A DNA stretch of 39,098 nt from contig NZ_FOYL01000028.1 of NCBI RefSeq assembly GCF_900115955.1, positions 1 to 39,098 on the forward strand, in the 5' to 3' direction. The notes beneath the pieces are model-generated. The model saw nothing but the letters and a program-made list of their open reading frames with translations. It did not search any database and was not told the DNA's origin. The position numbers were made by a program, and so were the translations under genes. This DNA is from Lentzea waywayandensis. GTDB taxonomy: Bacteria > Actinomycetota > Actinomycetes > Mycobacteriales > Pseudonocardiaceae. Below are positions 1 to 7,199 of the stretch, piece by piece (the first letter of the stretch is position 1; each line of letters starts with the position of its first letter).

Positions 1-11
1 GCGAAGCCGAA

Positions 12-1364
12 GACATCCCAGTTGCTGGGGCTGTCAAGCGGCTGCGGTGGTGTGGTGTGCCCAGGCGGTGGTCTCGTCGTAGGTGGTGCGGGTTTTGAGG
101 CAGCCGTGCAGGATGCCGACGAGGCGGTTGGCGAGTTGGCGCAGGGCGGCGTTGTGGCTGCTGCCGCGGGCGCGTTGCTGCTGGTAGTAGGCGCGGGCGC
201 CAGGGCTGACCCGCATGGCGACGAACGCCTGGGCGATCAGGGCGTCGAGGAGCCGGTCGTTGTGGACGTGCCGGGCCCGGACGGTGCGTCTGCGGCCGGA
301 AGCGACGGTGAGCGGGCTGGTGCCGGCGTAGTTCTTGCGGGCTTTCGCGCTGACATAGCGGTCAGGGTCGTCCCCGAACTCGGCGAGCACCCGAGCACCC
401 AGAACCGCGCCCATCCCAGGTTGGGACAGCACGATCTCAGCGTCCGGGTGCCGGCCAAAATGGGCCTCGACCTCGCCCTGCAGGCCGGTGATCTGCTCGG
501 CCAACGCGGCCAGGATCGCGATCGTGGCACGAGTGGTGGCCGCGTAAGCGGCGGTCACCACCGGCGGCCGGCCCAGGTGCTCGGTGCGCAACGCGGCTTG
601 GATCCCGGCGGCCCTGGTGTCGACGTCACGACGCCGGGCCCGCGCCAGCGCGCCGCGGATCTGGTTGAACGACAACCTCTTCGCGGTGTCCGGATCAGCC
701 GCCCGGCCCAGCAGCTCCAGCGTGTCCGGCGCGTCCAGATCAGCAAAGGCTTCCAGCGCGGCCGGGAAGTACTCACGCAAAGAATGCCGCAGCCGCAGCG
801 TGTGGCGGGTGTTGTCCCAGATCAATGTCTTGTGCACCCGCGCGACCACCTTGATGCCCTCGACCTCGGCCGAATCGCCCGCGACCGGCCTCAGCCGGTG
901 GGCATCAGTGCGGACCATGTCGGCCAGCACATGCGCGTCCCCGCATCACTCTTCGCACCCGACACCACATGCCGGTCCCGGAAACGGGCCACCGACAACG
1001 GATTCACCGCGAACACCGTATATCCGGCCGCGACCAGCGCGGCCACCCACGGACCCCGATCCGTCTCGATCCCGACCCGCACCTCCACGTCCTCGACATC
1101 GGCATCACCCGAATGCTCGGCGATCAACGCGTGCAACCGGGCCATTCCCGCCACGCCTTCGGGCAACCGGGCCTTCACCAGACGACGCCCGCCGACATCC
1201 ATCACCTCGACATCATGGTGATCCTCGGCCCAGTCATCACCGATCAGCAACAGCATCTCGCCCTCCCCGCTCGCACCTCACCAGCACCGGCAGCAGCAGC
1301 GGGAGAACCATCAGCGACCTAATGAACAGTGCTCACACCCCTGAGAATGGGCACGACATCCCAG
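12..1364 (-). mobile_element. IS110-family insertion sequence, approximate limits
   Basis: The element is identified by the transposase remnant it carries. Its limits are tentative. The 10-base string GACATCCCAG occurs at 12-21 and again at 1355-1364, bracketing the transposase frame at a distance (about 1.35 kb) usual for IS110 elements, which have no long terminal inverted repeats. The transposase reads on the minus strand, so the non-coding left end that carries the guide (bridge) RNA in this family would lie above position 1256. The bracketing repeat could be chance. Confidence 0.4.
34..1256 (-). pseudogene. IS110-family transposase, broken by a one-base frameshift
   Basis: Two overlapping minus-strand frames together make one about 407-codon IS110 transposase. 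The N-terminal part (1256 down to about 940) carries the RuvC-like DEDD domain, with the acidic cluster GDDWAEDHHD and a later IETDRG. The C-terminal part (about 938 down to 34) carries the Transposase_20 domain (SQPGMGAVLGARVLAEFGD, then NYAGTSPLTVASG). The expected junction would read KSDAGDAHVLADMV. The first frame instead runs KSDAGTRMCW, and DAHMLADMV-like sequence continues in the next frame. One base is therefore missing in or next to the C run at 939-942 (G run on the coding strand). As read, no full-length transposase can be made. A sequencing error in the homopolymer is the main alternative. Confidence 0.85.
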
Positions 1365-1524
1365 CAGCGATCACGTTCTCCCGGCACCAGCGAGGGCACG
1401 ATCTTCGGCAAGGACTCAACAGTCCAGGCGAGCAGAGTGCTCACCCACCAGCACTACCAGAAACGAGCCTGCCAGACGACCGGCCCACCACTCATTAGGC
1501 GAGCCGTCCTTACCAAACGGGCCG

Positions 1525-1668
1525 GGCGGTGGGGTCCCGTCACGAGTCGCACCACAGCTCTTGCTGCATGCAGGTAGGGGTGTCAACTCGACACGCTGTT
1601 CGTCGAGTTGACACCCCTACCTGCATGTGGCCCGCTCCTGGTGCGGCTCGTGACGGGACCCCACCGCC
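1525..1668. repeat. 144-bp nested palindrome
   Basis: Outer arms 1525-1554 and 1639-1668 (30 bp) are complementary except at position 1547, which is T facing G1646. Inner arms 1567-1592 and 1602-1627 form a perfect 26-bp stem with a 9-base loop. The 11-12 bases between the arms pair only in part. The structure contains the sequence TAGGGGTGTCAACTCGAC and its complement. It lies between the IS110 remnant and rplY. It may be a strong bidirectional terminator, a MITE-like element or a structured RNA; no protein is encoded. Confidence 0.9.
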
Positions 1669-2182
1669 AACGCACCCCTCAAAGCAACGCGCAGCCGCCC
1701 AACCCAACAGGCGTGCCATCAACCCACCCGTGGCGCCCTCCCCCGATCAGATTGCCGGGGGTCTGGGGGCAGAGCCCCCAGGGGAAGCACGCACCGCAAG
1801 GTCGCCGCCCGCAAGGTGACCACCCTGCAAGGTCGCGGCCCGCACAGTAACCACCCGCAAGGCCGCCGATCACCAGCCGATCACCCACACGCCCGCCACC
1901 CACACGCCCACAGCGACCACCCACACAGCACCCCCCACCCGCCAGCAAACCCCAAGCCACCCCCCGATTAGGCCCCCCGCCCCCACTCACCTACACTGGT
2001 CGGGTTGCCTCGGCGAGGGCGAGCTATCCAGCTCAACGTGATCGACGCGGTGGCTTGATGCCGCGCGTGTTGACGTTATCCGCGTGCTGCTCGCCGCCGC
2101 TGGCCACCACCCCAAAGCTGAACCGCTGATACTTGTGCACCGCCCCGACGTACAAGGCCAGACTTGTAAGGAGTACCCCACC
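1669..2182. other. Non-coding region upstream of rplY
   Basis: No convincing gene is visible. The sequence at about 1680-1980 is C-rich and low in complexity on the plus strand, with repeated CCCGCAAGG and CCCACAC words. A small GC-rich hairpin sits at 1763-1781. A possible -10 element TACACT is at 1992-1997, without a good -35. If used, it would give rplY a leader of about 180 nt. Confidence 0.5.
1763..1781. repeat. Short GC-rich inverted repeat CTGGGGGC-N3-GCCCCCAG
   Basis: A perfect 8-bp stem with a 3-base loop (AGA), preceded by GGGGGT. The same stem with loop TCG recurs at 32324-32342. G/C-rich hairpins of this pattern are common between genes of actinomycetes and probably act as dispersed repeats or terminators. 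Confidence 0.7.
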
Positions 2183-2782
2183 GTGTCCGAGGTCCGTCTC
2201 GCCGCAGAGCAGCGCACTGAATTCGGCAAGGGCGCCGCCCGCCGTACCCGTCGCGCCGGCAAGATCCCCGCGGTGCTCTACGGCCACGGTTCCGACCCGC
2301 AGCACCTGGCCCTGCCGGCGCTCGAGTTCGCCCGTGTTGTCCGTGAGCACGGCCAGAACGCCGTCCTCACTCTCGCCCTCGACGGCGCGAGCGAGCTGGC
2401 GCTCACCAAGACCGTCACCACGCACCCCATCAAGAACTACATCGAGCACGTCGACCTGCTGCTCGTGAAGCGCGGCGAGAAGGTCACCGTCGAGGTGCCG
2501 CTGTCCATCTCGGGCGAGCCCGCCTCGGGCACGCTGCTCACGCAGGACCTCAGCACGATCCAGATCGAGGCTGACGCCCTGAACATCCCGGACCAGATCG
2601 AGCTGTCGATCGCGGGCATCGGCGCGGGCACCCAGATCCACGCCAGCGACCTGACCCTGCCGGCCGGTGCCGTTCTGATCACCGACGCCGACGCTCTCGT
2701 CGTCGCGATCAACGAGGCGCCGTCCGCGGCGCAGCTCGAGGGTGACGAGGCCGCTCCGGCCGAGGCCACCGAGGAAAGCTGA
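2183..2782 (+). CDS. rplY: 50S ribosomal protein L25/general stress protein Ctc
   Basis: Ribosomal protein of the long L25/Ctc type (199 aa). It binds 5S rRNA in the large subunit through its N-terminal beta-barrel; the long form has an added C-terminal domain and an acidic tail. Family signatures seen are FGKGAARRTRRAGKIPAVLYG near the N-terminus, HPIKNYIEHVDLL in the middle and an Ala/Glu-rich end. The start is taken as GTG 2183 because AAGGAG lies at 2168-2173 and the L25 homology begins at VSEVRLAAEQR. An upstream ATG at 2084 would add 33 unrelated residues. It is followed by the DivIVA-repeat gene and pth, the rplY-pth neighbourhood also found in mycobacteria. Confidence 0.95.
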   Translation: MSEVRLAAEQRTEFGKGAARRTRRAGKIPAVLYGHGSDPQHLALPALEFARVVREHGQNAVLTLALDGASELALTKTVTTHPIKNYIEHVDLLLVKRGEKVTVEVPLSISGEPASGTLLTQDLSTIQIEADALNIPDQIELSIAGIGAGTQIHASDLTLPAGAVLITDADALVVAINEAPSAAQLEGDEAAPAEATEES

Positions 2783-2844
2783 GCCCCATCACGTCGGGCC
2801 GAAACGACGGCGCGTCACCTCCTCACAAGGGGGGCGGCGCGCCG

Positions 2845-3351
2845 TTGCAGTACCTGCGGCCCGCCGACGTCCGGTCCAAGACCTTCCGCCGCAAGCGGCA
2901 GGGTTACAACCCGGACCAGGTCAACGAGTTCCTCCAGATCGTCGCCGACGCGCTGGCCGGCCGTCTTCGCCTGAACCCGGAACACGTGCGCACCGTCAGG
3001 TTCGCCACCGTCCCGAACGGCTACGACCCGCTCAGCGTCGACGGCGTCCTTCACCTGCTGGAGTTCCAGATCCGCAACGGCATCGTGCCGCCGACGGGCC
3101 TGAACACCGGCGAGGACCTCTACGCGCGCAAGCTCACGAAGACCAGCACCGGATACGATCGTGCCGAAGTCGACGCCTTCGTCGTCCGTGCCGCGGCCAA
3201 CCTGGACGGCCGGGGCGCCATGACCTCCACCGAGGTCCGCAACACCCGGTTCAGCACCACGTCCGGCCTGCTGGGCAAGGGATACCAGGTGCAGGCCGTG
3301 GACACGTTGCTGGACGATCTCGAGCAGGAGTTGCGGTTCCGTGGACGCTGA
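2845..3351 (+). CDS. Short DivIVA-domain repeat protein (four repeats)
   Basis: A 168-aa protein built from four copies of the DivIVA N-terminal (DivI1A) motif, GY-x4-V-(D/N)-x-(F/V/L)-(L/V). The GY pairs lie near residues 20, 58, 103 and 146. The first copy is the best match to true DivIVA/Wag31 (LRPADVRSKTFRR, then GYNPDQVNEFL). In DivIVA this segment binds curved polar membrane, but the long coiled coil that drives DivIVA assembly is absent here. The start is TTG 2845, with an AAGGGGGG ribosome site at about 2827-2834. The 3' end overlaps pth by 11 bp, so the two are probably translated together. It is a paralogue of the larger protein at 5846-7186. The family is known (DivIVA-domain repeat proteins of actinobacteria), but I know of no assigned function. 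Confidence 0.8.
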   Translation: MQYLRPADVRSKTFRRKRQGYNPDQVNEFLQIVADALAGRLRLNPEHVRTVRFATVPNGYDPLSVDGVLHLLEFQIRNGIVPPTGLNTGEDLYARKLTKTSTGYDRAEVDAFVVRAAANLDGRGAMTSTEVRNTRFSTTSGLLGKGYQVQAVDTLLDDLEQELRFRGR

Positions 3352-3904
3352 CCTCGCCCTCATCGTCGGGCTGGGAAACCCAGGCCCCAAGTACGAAGGC
3401 AACCGTCACAACATCGGCTTCCTGGTCCTCGACGAGCTGGCCGCCCGCGTCGGCGGCAAGTTCAAGGCCCACAAGTCCGGCGCCGAGATCGTCGAGGGCC
3501 GCCTGTCCGGCCACCGAGTCGTCCTCGCCAAGCCGCGCAGCTTCATGAACCTCTCCGGCGGCCCCGTCGCGAGCGCCGTGAAGTTCTTCAAGCCCACCAC
3601 CATCGTCGTGATCCACGACGAGCTGGACCTCCCGTTCGCCGCGCTGCGCATGAAGCTCGGCGGCGGCGACAACGGCCACAACGGACTCCGCTCCATCACG
3701 AAGTCCCTGGGCGGCCCGGACTACCACCGCCTGCGCTTCGGCGTGGATCGCCCCTCCGGCCGCCAGGACCCCGCGGACTACGTCCTGAAGGACTTCTCCA
3801 CCGTCGAACGCAAGCAGCTCGCGCTGGAGATCGACCGGGCGGCGGACGCGGCCGAGGCCATGGTCACCAAGGGCCTGGAAGCCGCGCAAAACAGCTTCCA
3901 CTGA
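3341..3904 (+). CDS. pth: Peptidyl-tRNA hydrolase
   Basis: Cytosolic enzyme that cleaves the ester bond of peptidyl-tRNAs released from stalled ribosomes, recycling tRNA. It is 187 aa, normal for bacterial Pth. The hallmark GLGNPGPKYEGNRHNIGF lies at residues 10-27 and contains the catalytic His (residue 23). It is followed by KPRSFMNLSG and by HDELDLPFAALRMK-GGGDNGHNGL, carrying the conserved Asp and Asn. The start GTG 3341 lies inside the end of the preceding DivIVA-repeat gene, implying translational coupling. It sits after rplY, as in many actinobacteria. Confidence 0.97.
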   Translation: MDADLALIVGLGNPGPKYEGNRHNIGFLVLDELAARVGGKFKAHKSGAEIVEGRLSGHRVVLAKPRSFMNLSGGPVASAVKFFKPTTIVVIHDELDLPFAALRMKLGGGDNGHNGLRSITKSLGGPDYHRLRFGVDRPSGRQDPADYVLKDFSTVERKQLALEIDRAADAAEAMVTKGLEAAQNSFH

Positions 3905-3940
3905 CGTGCACAATGGACGGCATGACCAACCGAAAGGTCC

Positions 3941-4135
3941 ATGCCGCGTAAGCGCACGCGCATGCTCGTCGCCGAGTTCTCCCGGCGCTTCATGTCAGAC
4001 GTCCTGCGGCTGGAACTGAGCCGCAACCCCCTCTGGGACTCCCGCGAAATCCTCGGCTTCGTCGCCCGCGCACTCCCCCGCAAGAGCGCGAAGGAGCTGC
4101 GCGAGCGACTCGAAGAACTCGACGCCCTCTACTAG
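3941..4135 (+). CDS. Small basic protein of unknown function
   Basis: A 64-aa, Arg/Lys-rich protein (starts MPRKRTRMLVAEF, ends RERLEELDALY) with predicted helical character and no recognised domain. GAAAGG at 3932-3937 lies just ahead of ATG 3941. It follows pth by 36 bp on the same strand and could be the last gene of that operon. Its stop codon overlaps the stop codon of the convergent ligase gene by 4 bp. It may be genuine, but only the ribosome site, GC3-rich codon use and operon position support it. Confidence 0.5.
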   Translation: MPRKRTRMLVAEFSRRFMSDVLRLELSRNPLWDSREILGFVARALPRKSAKELRERLEELDALY

Positions 4136-5745
4136 ACCAGAGCAGCCGCCGCGGACCGCCTGAGCTTGCCGGACGGCGTCTTCGGCAACGTCCCCGGCGG
4201 CTGCACCACCACCACGAACGGCCGCAGCCCGACGGCGTCCACGACCCGGGCGGTGACCTGCTTGACCAGATCCTTCTCGGCGGCCTCGTCGCCGGCGAGC
4301 TTCGACTCCAGCACGACGGCGAACCGTTCCCGCTTCGTCCCCGCGTCCAGCCGCACGGCAACGGCGTTGCCGGCCCGCACGCCCTCGACGGAGCAGGCGG
4401 CCCGCTCCACATCGGTCGGATAGATGTTCCGGCCGCCCATGATGATGACGTCCTTGCGGCGCCCGCAGACGACCACCTGGCCGTCTTCGACCACGTACCC
4501 GAGGTCCCCGGTGGACAGCCAGCCTTCGGCGTCCTGTGTGGCGAGTGGACCGTTCACCGTCAGGTAGCCGGGGGTGACGGCCTCGCCGCGGACCTGGATC
4601 TCGCCGACGTCCCGGACGCCCAGGATCGAGCCCGAGTCCGAGACCACCCGCAGTTCCAGGCCGGGCAACGGCGGGCCGAGCAACGGGAACGCGCGACCGT
4701 CCGAAGCGGGCACTGCCTTCTTGTCGGCTTCCACGGCGTCCGCGTCCACCACGTCCACCGACAGGCCGGTGAACAACGGCGCGAAAGCCACACCCAGAGT
4801 GGTCTCCGCCATGCCGTAGGCCGCCAGGATCGACTCCGGGCGCAGCCCGAACCGTTCGCCCGCGGACACGAAGGCCTCGACGGCCGAAGGATCGATCGGT
4901 TCGGCGCCGTTCAGCGCCAGTCGCATCGTCGACAGGTCGAAGGAGTCGGACGAGGAGGCCAGGCGGCGCGCCACGATCGCGTAGGCGAAGTTCGGCGCGG
5001 CGGTGATGGTGCCGCGGTACCGGGTGATCAGGTCCGCCCACAACGTCGGGCGTGACAGGAAGTCGACGGGTGTGACCTTCACCAATTCCAGGCCGAACAG
5101 CATCGGCACGGTCAGGAAGCCGACCATCCCCATGTCGTGGAACAGCGGCAGCCACGAAACCATGACGTCAGAGGCAGGATCGAGTGCCGCCGCGATGCGC
5201 ATGCCCTCGGCGTTGGCCATCAGATTGCGGTGCGTGATGCGCACCGCTTTGGGGTCGGCTGTGGATCCACTCGTCAACTGAAGCAGAGCCGTGGCATCCT
5301 CGTCGGTGGGAACAGGAGCAGCGATCGGTTCCGCATCGAGTTCGGAGAGCAGTTTGTAGGGCACTCCGTGCTGGTCCAGAACGGCAGCCAAGGCGTCGAA
5401 AGGGCTGCCGAGCAGGACCAGACGCGAATCGATCATGGCGAGCACCCGCAGCGTGTCCTCGGCCCACTCGGCCAGGTCGGTGCGTGGTGTGGGTTGATGC
5501 AACATCGTGACGCTGCCACCACACAGCCATGCGGCCTGCACGGCTGGGGCGATCACGGCTGGTTCGGCGGCGAGCACGGCGATCGCGGTGCCCGGCGCCA
5601 CGTCGAGCGCACCGGCCATCCGCCGGGCGCGTTCGTGCACCTCGGCCCACGTCTGGCGGACTGGCGCGGCGGGTTCACCCGTCGTCATGCCCCTGTCCCC
5701 GCCACTGGAGGCCGTCGCCAGCATCACATCCACGAACTGACTCAT
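4132..5745 (-). CDS. Fatty-acyl-AMP/acyl-CoA ligase, Pks16/FadD-like
   Basis: Adenylate-forming enzyme of 537 aa that activates a fatty or related acid with ATP. Core motifs in order are LQLTSGSTADPKAVRITHRN (P-loop, about residue 156), SWLPLFHDMGMVG, AYGMAETT (about 310), STGDLGYV and GRRKDVIIMGGRNIYPTDVE, with C-terminal Lys in PKTPSGKLRR. The WLPLFHDMGMVG segment and overall form are closest to long-chain fatty-acyl-AMP ligases. The position beside pth matches M. tuberculosis Rv1013 (pks16), which despite its name is a ligase, not a polyketide synthase. No acyl carrier protein or PKS gene is nearby, so the acceptor (CoA or carrier) and substrate are unknown. It diverges from the DivIVA-repeat gene. 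Confidence 0.85.
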   Translation of the reverse strand: MSQFVDVMLATASSGGDRGMTTGEPAAPVRQTWAEVHERARRMAGALDVAPGTAIAVLAAEPAVIAPAVQAAWLCGGSVTMLHQPTPRTDLAEWAEDTLRVLAMIDSRLVLLGSPFDALAAVLDQHGVPYKLLSELDAEPIAAPVPTDEDATALLQLTSGSTADPKAVRITHRNLMANAEGMRIAAALDPASDVMVSWLPLFHDMGMVGFLTVPMLFGLELVKVTPVDFLSRPTLWADLITRYRGTITAAPNFAYAIVARRLASSSDSFDLSTMRLALNGAEPIDPSAVEAFVSAGERFGLRPESILAAYGMAETTLGVAFAPLFTGLSVDVVDADAVEADKKAVPASDGRAFPLLGPPLPGLELRVVSDSGSILGVRDVGEIQVRGEAVTPGYLTVNGPLATQDAEGWLSTGDLGYVVEDGQVVVCGRRKDVIIMGGRNIYPTDVERAACSVEGVRAGNAVAVRLDAGTKRERFAVVLESKLAGDEAAEKDLVKQVTARVVDAVGLRPFVVVVQPPGTLPKTPSGKLRRSAAAALV

Positions 5746-5845
5746 GTTCGCGATCGTAGTGGCGGCGTTTGGTCCATCAGGACGAAACGTTATGCCACGC
5801 GAAACGCGATACTCCCCAGTACAGGTACGCAGGAGGAGGTCATTG

Positions 5846-7186
5846 GTGGATCGGGGCGGCCCCGGAGCGCAGCATCGTCTACCCGCGCATCCGGCACCTC
5901 TGCTCTCCGCGCAGGACGTGGCCCTGGTCGCGTTCCACCGTCCTCCGCGTGGTCAGCGCGGGTACGACGCGGCTGAGGTGGACGCGTTTCTCGACCGTGT
6001 CGAGGGCACCATGAAGAGCAAGGACATCCTCACGCGCGAAGACGTGCTCAACGTCAAGTTCAGCACCGCGACCCGTGATCCGGGCTACGACGTGAACGAG
6101 GTCAACGTCTTCATGGAACTCGTCGCGGACACGCTGCGGTCCACTCCGCAACGCCATCAGGCCTCCGCGCCGGCCCAGGGCGCGCACGCCACGTCGCAGG
6201 CGATGAGACCCGCGGTGCGACTGTCCCCTGACGACGTCGCCGCCGTGCGCTTCCACAAGCCCAGACCGGGGACCCGCGGCTACCACGAGGGCCAGATCGA
6301 CGCGTTCCTCGACCGCATCGAAGGCACTCTGCGTGGCAGGGACAACCTGACCTCCCAGCAGGTGCAGGACGCCGTGTTCGGCGAGACGGCACCAGGCACG
6401 TTCGGCTACGACGAGGAAGACGTCGACACGTTCCTCGACCTCGTGGTGCTGATGTTCGAGACCGCACCGCCACCGCTCAAGGCGGCCCCGCCGACGACGC
6501 AGCTCCCGCAGCAACAGCAACGACCGCAGCAGCGCAGTCCGCAGCCAGATCCACGCCTGCGGCCCGAGCCGCGTCCCCAGCCACAGCAGCGCCGCCCGCA
6601 GCCGCCGGCCCCGCTGCAGCCCGCTCAGCAGGCCGCGATGCCGAAGTCCATCGACGCGCCGAAGCTCACCGCGGCGGACATCCGCAACATCGCGTTCCAC
6701 CGTCCTCCCCGTGGCCGCCGCGGCTACCAGGAGTCCCAGGTGGACGCGTTCCTGGATCGCATCGAGGCGACGCTGCTCGGCCAGGACAACCTGACCGGCA
6801 AGGACGTCCGCGACGTCCGGTTCTCCCGCCCGTTGATCGGCCGGCGTGGCTACGACGAGACCGAGGTGGACGGGTTCCTCGGCCAGATCGAGCAGCAGCT
6901 CTCCGGACCGGTGCGCAGCATGCCGCAGGTCAAGTCGTGGAAGGACCTGCGGCAGCTGCGGATCCCGCAGGCGGCGGCCGGCCAGCGCGGCTACCGCACC
7001 GCGCAGGTCGACCGGATGCTGGAGGAGATCGGCGTCGCACTCGACGGCATGCTCGGGGCGAGCTCCGAAGAGGTCATGAAGGCGCGTTTCAGCTACGCGT
7101 TGCTCTCCGGCCAGGGCTACGACACGTCGTTCATCGACGAGCTGCTGCCCCAGCTCGCCGCCGAACTGCGCCGCAAGGGCAAGTAG
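5846..7186 (+). CDS. Large DivIVA-domain repeat protein (eight repeats)
   Basis: A protein of about 446 aa with eight DivI1A motifs of the form RGY-x4-V-D-x-F-L-D-R-I-E. The GY pairs lie near residues 39, 79, 144, 186, 292, 334, 381 and 423, making four pairs with about 40 residues between partners. A Gln/Pro-rich, probably disordered linker (about residues 207-268) separates repeats 4 and 5. The odd-numbered copies (for example PPRGRRGYQESQVDAFLDRI) resemble one another more than their partners, which suggests duplication of a two-motif unit. GTG 5846 is chosen because AGGAGGAGG lies at 5831-5839. No transmembrane helix is seen. A link to the pole or septum is inferred only from the motif. 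Confidence 0.8.
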   Translation: MDRGGPGAQHRLPAHPAPLLSAQDVALVAFHRPPRGQRGYDAAEVDAFLDRVEGTMKSKDILTREDVLNVKFSTATRDPGYDVNEVNVFMELVADTLRSTPQRHQASAPAQGAHATSQAMRPAVRLSPDDVAAVRFHKPRPGTRGYHEGQIDAFLDRIEGTLRGRDNLTSQQVQDAVFGETAPGTFGYDEEDVDTFLDLVVLMFETAPPPLKAAPPTTQLPQQQQRPQQRSPQPDPRLRPEPRPQPQQRRPQPPAPLQPAQQAAMPKSIDAPKLTAADIRNIAFHRPPRGRRGYQESQVDAFLDRIEATLLGQDNLTGKDVRDVRFSRPLIGRRGYDETEVDGFLGQIEQQLSGPVRSMPQVKSWKDLRQLRIPQAAAGQRGYRTAQVDRMLEEIGVALDGMLGASSEEVMKARFSYALLSGQGYDTSFIDELLPQLAAELRRKGK

Positions 7187-7199
7187 CCCGGGGCAGGTC

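Noticed and set aside
1998..2182. A tRNA-like or structured leader before rplY
   Set aside because: Short complementary words exist, but no cloverleaf or known leader motif could be drawn.
4132..5745. Polyketide synthase, from the name of the M. tuberculosis homologue pks16
   Set aside because: Only an adenylate-forming domain is present; no ketosynthase, acyltransferase or carrier domain.
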